A stretch of 6,688 bases of DNA from Pyrinomonadaceae bacterium. GTDB lineage: Bacteria > Acidobacteriota > Blastocatellia > Pyrinomonadales > Pyrinomonadaceae. The stretch lies in NCBI GenBank assembly GCA_026786155.1, contig JAJAYR010000463.1, positions 1 through 6,688 of the forward strand, read 5' to 3'. The position numbers were made by a program, and so were the translations under genes. Shown in pieces: positions 1 to 5,980 of this stretch (its first letter is position 1; the number at the start of each line of letters is the position of its first letter). The notes beneath the pieces are model-generated. The model searched no databases and was not told the origin of the DNA. It saw nothing but the letters and a program-made list of their open reading frames with translations.

Positions 1-386
1 ATGTTGCGCGAATGCAGAAATTCCAAACCGTCGAGAATCTGAATCGTCGTTTCAATCGCTTTTTCAGGCGACATTTTCCCGTGCGTCTTTAACCATTGTT
101 CCAGCGAACCGTCGGGGGCGTATTCGCTGACGATGACGATTTGCCCGTCGTATTCGTCGGCATCAATAATCGGCAAAATGTTCGGATGTCCGCTCGCCTG
201 TTCCCACAGCGTCGCTTCCTGTTTGACGGCTTCGTGGTCAATCTGTTCGTCGTGCGGCAGTTTGACGGCGACTTTCGTCGTAACGAATTTGGCGCGGCGT
301 TCAGCCAGCCACACTTCGCCGAAACCGCCGCGACCGAGTTTTTTGATGAGCGTGTAAATTCCGATTTGTGAGCCTTCTCGAAACAT
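1..386 (-). CDS. Serine/threonine protein kinase, N-terminal part (runs off the left edge)
   Basis: The reading frame begins with ATG at 386 and stays open to base 1, giving 128 codons of a eukaryotic-type (Hanks) protein kinase. Visible kinase features, in order: glycine-rich loop LGRGGFGEVWLAE (residues 17-29), the ATP-binding lysine in VAVK (K42), a likely helix-C glutamate (E57), HPNILPIIDA (67-76), the hinge region IVIVSEYAPDGSLEQWL (83-99), and a helix ending LEFLHSRN. In this family the catalytic HRD loop comes next, so it lies just outside the window. The start is supported by AAGGAG (minus strand, 400-395) eight bases upstream. A competing ATG at 391 is in another frame and only three bases from that site. 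Family knowledge: such kinases phosphorylate Ser/Thr on regulatory targets, and many have C-terminal sensor or repeat domains, which cannot be judged here. It diverges from the ABC-F gene. The family assignment is firm; the substrate is unknown. Confidence 0.9.
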   Translation of the reverse strand, partial: MFREGSQIGIYTLIKKLGRGGFGEVWLAERRAKFVTTKVAVKLPHDEQIDHEAVKQEATLWEQASGHPNILPIIDADEYDGQIVIVSEYAPDGSLEQWLKTHGKMSPEKAIETTIQILDGLEFLHSRN

Positions 387-482
387 CTCATTTTCTCCTT
401 TCGACCGGCATCGAATTACGGGTAAGTTTGATGAACGGTGTGCAATTTAAAGTGGTTGTCTTTGCAACAATTAACACCTCTC

Positions 483-601
483 TAATTCTCTTCGCGTTCT
501 TTGCGTAAGCCTTTGCGTTCTTTGCGATACAAATTTTTTGGAACGCAAAGGTTCGCAAAGGCTTACGCAAAGGTCGCTGAGATTTTGGAAAACTGGAATT
601 A
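483..601. repeat. Palindromic intergenic repeat built from CTTTGCG/CGCAAAG heptamers
   Basis: The left half (about 491-527) contains several TTTGCG/TTCGCG units at a spacing of 9-11 bases. The right half (541-577) contains the complementary CGCAAAG units. A perfect 19-bp inverted repeat pairs 499-517 with 554-572, and a 10-bp pair joins 511-520 with 541-550. TAATTC at 483 and GAATTA ending at 601 could mark outer boundaries, but these hexamers are common in this AT-rich sequence, so the ends are tentative. It is noncoding and could fold into a long cruciform or RNA hairpin. Similar CGCAAAG-type repeats occur between genes in many bacteria, from general knowledge. Spacing is too irregular, and the units are inverted, so this is not a CRISPR. 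Confidence 0.75.
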
Positions 602-669
602 TGCACATTTTTCAGTTCAATAAATCCTAAATTAAAATATCACAGGCTCGCCTTTTCACGCCTCGAAAA

Positions 670-697
670 TTTTCAAATTTGGCGATGCAAATATAAT
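670..697 (+). promoter_or_regulatory. Probable sigma-70-type promoter of the ABC-F gene
   Basis: A perfect -10 hexamer TATAAT lies at 692-697. A weak -35 TTTTCA (four of six matches) lies at 670-675, with a 16-base spacer. Transcription would begin near 704, leaving a leader of about 17 bases that holds only the ribosome binding site. The -10 box is clear; the -35 is inferred. Confidence 0.45.
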
Positions 698-708
698 TCG
701 GTAAAGTT

Positions 709-714
709 GAGGTG
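709..714 (+). promoter_or_regulatory. Ribosome binding site deciding the ABC-F start
   Basis: GAGGTG sits six bases before ATG 721. The in-frame GTG at 712 overlaps this Shine-Dalgarno sequence, so it is unlikely to be the start; ATG 721 is preferred. Confidence 0.7.
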
Positions 715-720
715 AACTTT

Positions 721-2610
721 ATGAATATCCTTTCAATGGAAAATGTCGGCAAAAATTACGGCATCAAACCGCTTTTCGACAACGTAACAATCGGACTGGA
801 AGACAGAGATAAAATCGGCATCATCGGCGCGAACGGTTCGGGCAAGACGACTTTTCTGCGCGTCGTCGCCGGTTTGGAGTCGCTCGACGCGGGCAAAGTT
901 ACGCGGGCGAACGGGCAAACGCTGGCTTATCTGGCGCAGAATCCGGTTTTTGATGATGAAAAAACCGTTCTCGAAACAATCTTCGCGTCGAGTTCGGGCG
1001 TGATGAAAACGATTCAGGATTACGAAGCGGCGTGCCACGATTTAGCGATTGAATATAGCGACGAACTGCTCGAAAAAGTTTCCGAATTGCAGCATCAGTT
1101 AGAGATTTCCGGCGGTTGGGAAATCGAGACGAACGCGAAAAACGTCTTAACCAAACTCGGAATTTTTGATACTTCGGCGCAGATGAAAACGCTTTCGGGC
1201 GGGCAAAGAAAGCGCGTCGCATTGGCGCACGAATTGATTTTCAAACCCGATATTTTGATTTTGGACGAACCGACGAATCATCTCGACGCGGACACGATTG
1301 AATGGCTCGAAGATTATTTGAAACGCTACACCGGCGCACTTCTGCTGGTAACGCACGACCGCTATTTTCTCGACCGCGTAACGAATCGCATTTTTGAAAT
1401 TGATAGAGGAACGATTCAGCCGTTCGCGGGAAATTACGCTTATTATCTGGAGAAAAAAGAGGAACAGGAAACGCTTCGCGCGACCGAAGGACACAAGCGC
1501 GAACAACTGATTAAAAAGGAGTTGGCGTGGCTGCGGCGCGGCGCGAAAGCCCGAACGCGCAAGTCGAAACACCGCATCAACGCGGCGTATGATTTGATGG
1601 CGCAGCCGAAGGAACGCGCCAAAGCCGAAATTGACATCGCCATCGGTTCAAAGCGTTTGGGAACGAAGATTGTCGAGTTGAAAGACGTTTCAAAATCCTA
1701 CGACGGGCGCAAATTGATTGACGATTTTTCGTATCTTTTGAAACGCGAAGACCGCATCGGGATTATTGGCGAAAACGGTTCGGGAAAAACGACTTTGCTG
1801 GAAATTATCACGAATCGAATCAAGCCGGACAGCGGAGAAATCGAAATCGGACAAACCGTTAATATCGGTTATTACGACCAGGAAAGCCGCGCTTTGAACG
1901 AAGACCAGCGCGTCATCGAATACATCAAAGAAGTCGCCGAATACGTTACGACCGTGGACGGAAATCAAATTACGGCTTCGCAGATGTTGGAGAAATTTCT
2001 GTTTCCGCCCGCCGCGCAGTATTCGATTATCGGCAATCTTTCGGGTGGCGAAAGGCGCAGACTTTATCTTTTGCGGATTTTGATGGCTTCGCCGAACGTC
2101 CTGCTTTTGGACGAGCCGACGAACGATTTGGACATTCCGACTTTGATTGCGCTGGAAGAATATCTCGACGATTTCGCGGGCGCGTTAATCGTCGTCAGCC
2201 ACGACCGCTATTTTCTCGACCGGACGATTGACAGCGTTTTCAAATTTGAAACCGGCGGCGCAATCCGCGAATTCGCGGGCGATTATTCGACGTATCTCGA
2301 AATTATCGAACGCGAATCAGCCGAAGTAAAAGAGGCGGAAACGCGCGGTTCAGCCAAAAACGAAATTTTGACGGAAACAGAAAAACCAAAAACCGTCAAA
2401 CTCACTTTCATAGAAAAGCGCGAACTCGAAACGCTTGAGGCGAACATTCCGGCAATCGAAAAACGCTTGTCTGAAATTGATTCGGAACTCAACGAATTTT
2501 CCGCCGACTCCTCCAAAGTCAACAAACTTTTCAGCGAACAGCAGCGGTTAAATGCCAAACTCGAAACCAATTCGGAAAAATGGCTCGAATTGTCCGAACG
2601 CGCCGATTGA
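721..2610 (+). CDS. uup: ABC-F family ATPase, Uup/YfmR type (ribosome-associated translation factor)
   Basis: A soluble twin-ATPase of 629 residues with no membrane segments. ABC1 has Walker A GANGSGKT (36-43), signature LSGGQ (158-162), Walker B ILILDE (178-183) and switch His212. ABC2 has Walker A GENGSGKT (350-357), signature LSGGE (440-444), Walker B LLLDE (461-465) and His494. Between them lies the basic ABC-F linker (about 240-315), including ELAWLRRGAKARTRKSKHR, which in this family contacts the ribosomal P-site tRNA. A charged C-terminal helical segment (about 560-627) resembles the Uup coiled coil. All catalytic residues are present, and the length fits Uup/YfmR. Family knowledge: these proteins bind the ribosomal E site and relieve stalled translation, and some ABC-F members instead give resistance to ribosome-targeting drugs. 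The linker and the C-terminal coil point to the housekeeping Uup/YfmR branch. The dehydrogenase gene follows after 65 bp with no terminator, so cotranscription is possible. Confidence 0.9.
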   Translation: MNILSMENVGKNYGIKPLFDNVTIGLEDRDKIGIIGANGSGKTTFLRVVAGLESLDAGKVTRANGQTLAYLAQNPVFDDEKTVLETIFASSSGVMKTIQDYEAACHDLAIEYSDELLEKVSELQHQLEISGGWEIETNAKNVLTKLGIFDTSAQMKTLSGGQRKRVALAHELIFKPDILILDEPTNHLDADTIEWLEDYLKRYTGALLLVTHDRYFLDRVTNRIFEIDRGTIQPFAGNYAYYLEKKEEQETLRATEGHKREQLIKKELAWLRRGAKARTRKSKHRINAAYDLMAQPKERAKAEIDIAIGSKRLGTKIVELKDVSKSYDGRKLIDDFSYLLKREDRIGIIGENGSGKTTLLEIITNRIKPDSGEIEIGQTVNIGYYDQESRALNEDQRVIEYIKEVAEYVTTVDGNQITASQMLEKFLFPPAAQYSIIGNLSGGERRRLYLLRILMASPNVLLLDEPTNDLDIPTLIALEEYLDDFAGALIVVSHDRYFLDRTIDSVFKFETGGAIREFAGDYSTYLEIIERESAEVKEAETRGSAKNEILTETEKPKTVKLTFIEKRELETLEANIPAIEKRLSEIDSELNEFSADSSKVNKLFSEQQRLNAKLETNSEKWLELSERAD

Positions 2611-2665
2611 CGAACGAATTTTAAGTGGCAACCGTCGTCATTCAAGCAACGTCGAAACAGGCAAA

Positions 2666-2671
2666 AGAGGA
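2666..2671 (+). promoter_or_regulatory. Ribosome binding site deciding the dehydrogenase start
   Basis: AGAGGA ends four bases before ATG 2676, which begins the hydrophobic leader. An in-frame GTG at 2625 has no comparable site and would add 17 residues ahead of the signal peptide, so 2676 is chosen. Confidence 0.7.
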
Positions 2672-2675
2672 ATTT

Positions 2676-3833
2676 ATGAATCAGATATTAACAATTTGCT
2701 TGATTTTATTGACGCTGGCGTGCAGTCAGCCGCCGAAAGGTTTGGCGGAAAACGCCGTTGTTACGACCGAAGCCGATTCGGAAAACGGCGGCGGCGCGGC
2801 GGTGAAGTTTCGCATTGAAACGGTGGCGGCAAATTTAGAAGTTCCGTGGGCGTTCGCTTTTTTGCCCAACGGCAATTTGATATTCACCGAGCGACCGGGC
2901 AGAGTGCGGATTATCGAAAACGGAAAATTAAAAGCCGAAACGGTTTTCAAAGTTCCCGACGTCGAACCGTCGAGCGAAAGCGGTTTGATGGACGTTTCGA
3001 TTCATCCGAATTTTATTGAAAATAGATTCGTCTATTTGTCCTACGCTTATCGCGGCGACGGCAAGCGCGTCAAAATCGTCCGTTACAAATTCGACGGCAA
3101 AACCTTCAGTGAGCCGAAAACAATTGTGGAAAATCTGCCCGCCGCGCAGTATCACGCCGGAACGCGGGCGCGGTTCGGTCCCGACGGCAAACTTTATATC
3201 ACGACCGGCGACGCGACCGACAAAAAAATCGCCCAGCAAACCGCTTCGCCCGGCGGCAAAACTTTGAGATTAAACGACGACGGCACAATTCCGAATGACA
3301 ATCCGTTTGTCGGCGATAAAAATTACCGACCGGAAATTTGGACGCTCGGACATCGCAACGCGCAGGGCTTGGCGTGGTCGCCCGACGGGTTGATGTTTCA
3401 AACCGAACACGGACCGAGCGGGTTTGACGGGCGCGGCGGCGGCGATGAAGTCAACATCGTCGAGCGCGGCAAAAATTACGGCTGGGCAACCGTTTCGCAT
3501 AAAGAAACGAAAGAGGGTTTGGTTTCGCCGCTGCTCGAATACACTCCGGCTTGCGCTCCGGCGAGCGGAATGTTCTACAACGGCGCGGCGTTCCCTGAAT
3601 TCAAAGGCAATTTCTTTTTCGGCTGTCTGCGCGGCGAAAAAATTATCCGCGTCGTGCTTGACGGGCGAAAGGTCGTTAAACAGGAAGATTTGCTGAAAGA
3701 CGTCTACGGCAGAATCCGCGAAATGGCTGAAGCACCGGACGGTTCGATTTATTTCTCGACTTCCAACCGCGACGGACGCGGCGACGCGGCGAAAGACGAC
3801 GATAAAATTATGCGGCTCGTGCCGATGAAATAA
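2676..3833 (+). CDS. PQQ-dependent sugar dehydrogenase (GSDH family), probable lipoprotein
   Basis: A 385-residue secreted beta-propeller enzyme. Residues 1-16 form a hydrophobic leader ending LLTLAC, so Cys16 is a likely lipid anchor. The lipobox is not perfect (Thr at -3), and the leader lacks Lys/Arg, which is unusual. The mature part has glucose/sorbosone dehydrogenase signatures: LEVPWAFAFLPNGNL (54-68), TERPGR (71-76), YHAGTRARFGPDGKLYITTGD (159-179) with His160 at the expected catalytic position, LGHRNAQGLAW (224-234), TEHGP (243-247), GGDEVN (255-260) and a closing GRIREMAEAPDGSIYFSTSN. Family knowledge: these periplasmic enzymes oxidise aldose sugars using PQQ and Ca2+, passing electrons to the respiratory chain. 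Many members have unknown substrates, so glucose is not assured. It ends 31 bases before a strong terminator. It follows the ABC-F gene on the same strand, but no functional link is evident. Confidence 0.87.
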   Translation: MNQILTICLILLTLACSQPPKGLAENAVVTTEADSENGGGAAVKFRIETVAANLEVPWAFAFLPNGNLIFTERPGRVRIIENGKLKAETVFKVPDVEPSSESGLMDVSIHPNFIENRFVYLSYAYRGDGKRVKIVRYKFDGKTFSEPKTIVENLPAAQYHAGTRARFGPDGKLYITTGDATDKKIAQQTASPGGKTLRLNDDGTIPNDNPFVGDKNYRPEIWTLGHRNAQGLAWSPDGLMFQTEHGPSGFDGRGGGDEVNIVERGKNYGWATVSHKETKEGLVSPLLEYTPACAPASGMFYNGAAFPEFKGNFFFGCLRGEKIIRVVLDGRKVVKQEDLLKDVYGRIREMAEAPDGSIYFSTSNRDGRGDAAKDDDKIMRLVPMK

Positions 3834-3864
3834 AACGGCTCAAGATATAGTTTCGCACGAAAGT

Positions 3865-3916
3865 AAAAAGTAAAAAGGCGAAAGTTCGATGTGTAACTTT
3901 CGCCTTTTTACTTTTT
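3865..3916. terminator. Bidirectional intrinsic terminator between convergent genes
   Basis: A perfect 22-bp inverted repeat (3865-3886 pairing with 3895-3916) has an 8-base loop. Each arm has an A-rich outer half and a GGCGAAAG/CTTTCGCC inner half. Read on either strand, the GC-rich inner stem is followed by a TTTTTACTTTTT tract, so it can stop both the dehydrogenase transcript (plus) and the msrA transcript (minus). It lies in the 94-bp gap between their stop codons. Confidence 0.9.
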
Positions 3917-3927
3917 CCGACAACGAT

Positions 3928-4479
3928 TTACCTTTTCAAACGGCTGACGAATTTCTGCCGAAACTTCGCCACTTTCGGAGCGACGACCGCCGCGCAATAC
4001 GGCTGCGTCGGGTTGTTGGCGAAATATTCCTGATGATAATCTTCCGCCGCGTAGAATTTATCGAATTTTGCGACTTGCGTAACAATCGGATTGTCGTAAA
4101 TGCCTTCGGCTTCGATTTCTTTAATCGTTTCTTCGGCAGCACTTTTCTGCGTTTCGTCGTGATAAAAAATCGCCGACCGATACGACGAGCCGACATCGTT
4201 GCCCTGCCGGTTCAAAGTCGTCGGGTCGTGAACCGTGAAAAAGATTTGCAAAATTTCCTTGAAAGAAATCTCGTTCGGGTCGAAGTTTAGGTTGATAACT
4301 TCGGCGTGTCCGGTCGTTTCCGAGCAAACCTGTTGATAAGTCGGATTTTCCGTATGCCCGCCCGAATAACCCGACACGACATCTGCGACACCTTTCAAAT
4401 CGTCGAAAACCGCTTCGACGCACCAGAAACAACCGGCGGCAAGCGTCGCCGTTTCTAAAGTTTTATTTTCCATATTCAT
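3928..4479 (-). CDS. msrA: Peptide methionine sulfoxide reductase MsrA
   Basis: A protein of 183 residues, a normal length for cytosolic MsrA, with no signal peptide. It has the catalytic motif GCFWCVEAVF at 16-25, Cys17 being the expected nucleophile and Glu22 the conserved partner. Further MsrA landmarks are GYSGG (37-41), NPTYQQVCSETTGHAEV (45-61), FFTVHDPTTLNRQGNDVGSSYRS and the C-terminal EDYHQEYFANNP region. Other cysteines are C20, C52 and C162; C162 or C20 could act in resolving the disulfide, but this cannot be decided here. Reaction: reduces the S-epimer of methionine sulfoxide in proteins, normally with thioredoxin. No MsrB domain is fused. No strong ribosome binding site precedes either ATG 4479 or the alternative ATG 4473. 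It lies 55 bp downstream of the dinB-like gene on the same strand, and the pair is probably cotranscribed. Confidence 0.95.
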   Translation of the reverse strand: MNMENKTLETATLAAGCFWCVEAVFDDLKGVADVVSGYSGGHTENPTYQQVCSETTGHAEVINLNFDPNEISFKEILQIFFTVHDPTTLNRQGNDVGSSYRSAIFYHDETQKSAAEETIKEIEAEGIYDNPIVTQVAKFDKFYAAEDYHQEYFANNPTQPYCAAVVAPKVAKFRQKFVSRLKR

Positions 4480-4489
4480 TTTATTTTAA

Positions 4490-4508
4490 CCGAAAGTTTC
4501 GGCTTTTT
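4490..4508. other. Small palindrome between dinB-like gene and msrA
   Basis: CCGAAAGTTTCGG (4490-4502) is a perfect palindrome around a central base, followed on the plus strand by CTTTTT. On the minus strand it lies about 10 bases upstream of the msrA start and is followed by TTAAAATAAAA. It could be a weak attenuator or an operator for msrA. As a hairpin its stem is short, so the role is uncertain. Confidence 0.25.
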
Positions 4509-4534
4509 AGATGCGCGTCTGCGCCGATGTTTTG

Positions 4535-5044
4535 TCAATTTATTTTTTCAGTTCGCACAATTTTGGTAATCGTGATGATTTGCCCGACGTGCCGCGCCGT
4601 GTGTTCGGCGATGTGAAACAGCAAGCCGAAAACATTGGTCGAAAGTTTTTGGCGACCGACGAAACGCTCTTCAAATAAACTTTCCGGCGGCACGGTTTTC
4701 AATTTTTCGAGCGCGTTGTTTATTTCGGCAATCGCTTTTTGCGTTAATTCGGCGGCGTTCGAGTGTTCGTCTCCGGCAGTTTCCGCTTTCAAAAAATCAA
4801 ACTGCGTTTGGTTTAATTCTTCGCCGCCAACGTATGTTAAAAGCCGGTCAAGGCTGCCCGCGAGGTGGCGTAGATGAAAAGCGGCGGACGGCGAATTGTT
4901 CGGACGCGCAGTTAATTCTGCTTGATTTAAGATTGCGGCAAATCGTTCCAAATCAACAATTGACTGCACGAGTGCGTGAGCCGCAGGCATCACAACCGGC
5001 GCAAAGCCGTCGAGTTTTCCGTTTAACCAAGCCTCGTTCGCCAT
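4535..5044 (-). CDS. DinB-like (DinB_2) metal-binding four-helix protein
   Basis: A protein of 169 residues counted from ATG 5044. GGAGGA (minus strand, 5053-5048) precedes this start and supports it over an in-frame start at 5077. It is almost all helical, with no signal peptide or membrane segment. The DinB-superfamily pattern is visible: FHLRHLAGSLDRLLTY (56-71) supplies His57/His60, and the last helix FHIAEHTARHVGQI (143-156) supplies the HxxxH pair His148/His152. His60, His148 and His152 would form the usual metal triad. Family knowledge: DinB/YfiT-type proteins bind Ni2+ or Zn2+, and several act as bacillithiol or mycothiol-dependent transferases; many are uncharacterised. The name comes from a Bacillus damage-inducible gene, not from DNA polymerase IV. 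The neighbour msrA, 55 bp downstream, would fit a thiol/oxidative stress setting, but that is inference. Confidence 0.8.
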   Translation of the reverse strand: MANEAWLNGKLDGFAPVVMPAAHALVQSIVDLERFAAILNQAELTARPNNSPSAAFHLRHLAGSLDRLLTYVGGEELNQTQFDFLKAETAGDEHSNAAELTQKAIAEINNALEKLKTVPPESLFEERFVGRQKLSTNVFGLLFHIAEHTARHVGQIITITKIVRTEKIN

Positions 5045-5406
5045 AAATCCTCCGTCCGCAAAGTTGAAGTTTAGCAAAAAGTTTTTTCAAACAAAAATGA
5101 TCGGAGTTCGCGTTTTAGCGGGCAGCCGCTGACGAAGCGCGGCGGGGCAAACGGCGTTCCGCAGTTTTGACTCTGAAAGGTCGAGCGATTACCGAAAAAT
5201 ATCTAATTCTACTTTGTCAGATTAAGATAAAACTTTAAGAAAGAAGAATTTTAGCCGCCGATGAACGCCGATGACGCGGATAAATCAGTTGAAATTCTGA
5301 AAATCAGGAAAAAAATCGGCGTTTATCGGCGAACATCGGCGGCGAATTTTTAATCTGACAAAGTAGAATTAAGCAGTTTGTTTCATTCATTGACCCGAAA
5401 GGAATC
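5045..5406. other. Gene-poor stretch: dinB leader, GC-rich segment and MITE-like element
   Basis: Apart from the dinB ribosome binding site (5048-5053), nothing codes here. A GC-rich patch (about 5103-5160) has no open frame worth calling; it may be a decayed palindromic repeat. The MITE-like element 5204-5371 fills most of the rest. The base composition shifts from GC-rich to AT-rich across this stretch, which makes it the likely boundary between the chromosomal genes on the left and the accessory genes on the right. Confidence 0.5.
5204..5371. mobile_element. MITE-like element with 22-bp perfect terminal inverted repeats
   Basis: Bases 5204-5225 are an exact reverse complement of 5350-5371. 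The ends begin with TA (TAATTCTACTTTGTCAG...), which would fit TA-target elements of the IS630/mariner type. No separate target duplication is visible beyond the TA. Inside lies an imperfect palindrome: GCCGCCGATG (5254-5263) pairs with CATCGGCGGC (5334-5343), and further CGCCGAT units repeat at about 9-base spacing on both arms. There is no transposase, so mobility would need one supplied in trans. Alternatively, it is a stable palindromic intergenic repeat that once formed part of a larger element. Confidence 0.55.
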
Positions 5407-5658
5407 TTGAATCTGGAACACGGCATCAGCAATCCAAAAATCAAGTTTCATCAAACCGTTAAGGAACTTCAAAAGAATCTTAATTCAACCGCGCCCGAAA
5501 TTGTTCTTAATTCGTTTATTGTTTCTAATACTTTTTTGAATGCAATAGCTTGGCGTGATTCATTGACCAAAAAGGATTTTGAAAAGAATCAAGTGTTTTT
5601 TCAAAAAGAAGATAGAAATGAATATATTGAGAAAATACTAAAAATGATTGAAATTTAA
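5371..5658 (+). pseudogene. C-terminal remnant resembling a DEAD/DEAH helicase / type III restriction-like protein
   Basis: Protein-like sequence starts right at the MITE edge and runs to a TAA at 5656-5658. It reads KQFVSFIDPKGILNLEHG, later NPKIKFHQTVKELQ, VLNSFIVSNT, LTKKDFEKNQVFFQKED and YIEKILKMI. The FIDPKG, LNSFIVSNT and YIEKIL stretches remind me of the extreme C-terminus of large helicase-type restriction proteins (several hundred residues long); this is memory of the family, not a search. Only about 95 codons remain, with no helicase or nuclease motif. Convincing sequence extends upstream of the first usable start (TTG 5407, with AAAGGA only three bases before it), and an in-frame TGA inside the MITE end closes the frame. 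I therefore infer truncation of a larger gene. A short standalone 83-aa protein from TTG 5407 remains possible. The composition is AT-rich compared with the genes on the left. Confidence 0.45.
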
Positions 5659-5838
5659 TTATTTCTTTTTATGCTCTCTTTCAACTGTTCTCATAGCCAA
5701 CTCAATAGATTTAGGAACAGTCAAAATACCACTTTCCCAACGATAAACCGTATTCATTTTCACGCCTAAAATATCGGCAAGTTCGGTTTGAGTTAATCCA
5801 AGATTTTCGCGCTTCTGTTTTAGTTCTTTTCCTTCCAT
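5659..5838 (-). CDS. Small XRE-family helix-turn-helix transcriptional regulator
   Basis: A 59-residue protein starting MEGKELKQKRENLGLTQ and ending HKKK, little more than one Cro/CI-type HTH. Helices 2-3 are clear: LTQTELADILG (15-25), then the recognition helix in VKMNTVYRWESG (26-37). The Trp-Glu-Ser-Gly ending is typical of the family. There is no dimerisation, protease or toxin domain. No good ribosome binding site precedes ATG 5838. It diverges from the SWIM gene across a 142-bp region holding two identical-type palindromes, so I infer that it represses both promoters, including its own. Its stop codon directly abuts the stop of the remnant on the other strand (5658/5659), with no terminator between. 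Small XRE proteins of this size also serve as restriction-modification controllers or antitoxins; neither partner is intact here. Confidence 0.9.
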   Translation of the reverse strand: MEGKELKQKRENLGLTQTELADILGVKMNTVYRWESGILTVPKSIELAMRTVEREHKKK

Positions 5839-5870
5839 CAGTCAAAAGATAACACAACTCAAAAAATAAA

Positions 5871-5885
5871 TCTACATATAGTAGA
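5871..5885. promoter_or_regulatory. Putative operator 1 (TCTAC-N5-GTAGA)
   Basis: TCTACATATAGTAGA has 5-bp inverted arms around ATATA and lies 33 bases upstream of the XRE start. It shares arm sequence and spacing with the palindrome at 5916-5930. The XRE promoter itself is not clear; TATA-like hexamers overlap this site on the minus strand. Likely an autoregulation site. Confidence 0.55.
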
Positions 5886-5903
5886 GAATTATTTAAATTT
5901 AAC

Positions 5904-5932
5904 TTGCATTCTTATTCTACTTCAAGTAGAAT
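5904..5932 (+). promoter_or_regulatory. Promoter of the SWIM operon
   Basis: A -35 TTGCAT (5904-5909) and a -10 TAGAAT (5927-5932, five of six matches) are separated by exactly 17 bases. Transcription would start near 5939, about 42 bases before the SWIM ATG. Operator 2 fills the spacer and overlaps the -10, so a bound repressor would exclude RNA polymerase. Confidence 0.6.
5914..5932. promoter_or_regulatory. Putative operator 2 (TCTAC-N5-GTAGA core in a 9+1+9 palindrome)
   Basis: ATTCTACTT and AAGTAGAAT flank a single central C, a perfect 19-bp palindrome. The core TCTACTTCAAGTAGA matches operator 1 in arms and in 5-base spacing. The two centres are 45 bp apart, about four helical turns, which would put bound dimers roughly on the same face. 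The natural ligand is the neighbouring XRE protein, by inference. Confidence 0.65.
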
Positions 5933-5938
5933 CAAAGA

Positions 5939-5958
5939 TAGTTAGTTGATGCTAACTA
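5939..5958 (+). promoter_or_regulatory. Stem-loop at the 5' end of the SWIM mRNA
   Basis: TAGTTAG (5939-5945) pairs with CTAACTA (5952-5958) around a 6-base loop, starting at the predicted transcription start. It may protect the 5' end of the mRNA, or it may be another protein-binding palindrome. It leaves the ribosome binding site (5970-5975) free. Confidence 0.35.
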
Positions 5959-5980
5959 ATCCAATTTTGAGAGGAAAACA

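Larger units (their letters stand above)
392..720. other. Divergent intergenic region between kinase and ABC-F gene
   Basis: About 330 bases without a credible gene. It holds the kinase ribosome binding site (395-400), a palindromic heptamer-rich repeat (roughly 483-601) and a probable promoter for the ABC-F gene (670-697). A minus-strand frame across 388-606 translates to Ala-Lys-Asn-rich repeats produced by the palindrome and is not a believable protein. I see no clear kinase promoter. Confidence 0.7.

Noticed and set aside
483..601. Possible CRISPR array
   Set aside because: The units are only 6-7 bases, inverted on the two arms, with no unique spacers of 25-40 bases.
388..606. Minus-strand reading frame of 72 codons through the intergenic repeat
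   Set aside because: Its repetitive Ala-Lys-Asn content comes from the CGCAAAG palindrome. It has no ribosome binding site and overlaps the kinase leader.
1147..1572. Minus-strand reading frame of 141 codons inside the ABC-F gene
   Set aside because: It lies opposite highly conserved ABC-F motifs (signature, Walker B), has no recognisable domain, and is explained as an antisense shadow.
3889..4290. Plus-strand reading frame of 133 codons
   Set aside because: It is antisense to msrA, begins inside the terminator loop and has no protein-like motifs.
5100..5203. Upstream half of the restriction-like gene on the left side of the MITE
   Set aside because: All plus-strand frames are interrupted or composed of GC-rich low-complexity codons, and no sequence resembling a helicase or nuclease is visible.
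5659..5838. Toxin-antitoxin pair formed by the XRE protein and its convergent neighbour
   Set aside because: The neighbour is convergent rather than in an operon, shows no toxin fold and looks like a truncated C-terminus. Nothing supports a TA system beyond the HTH itself.
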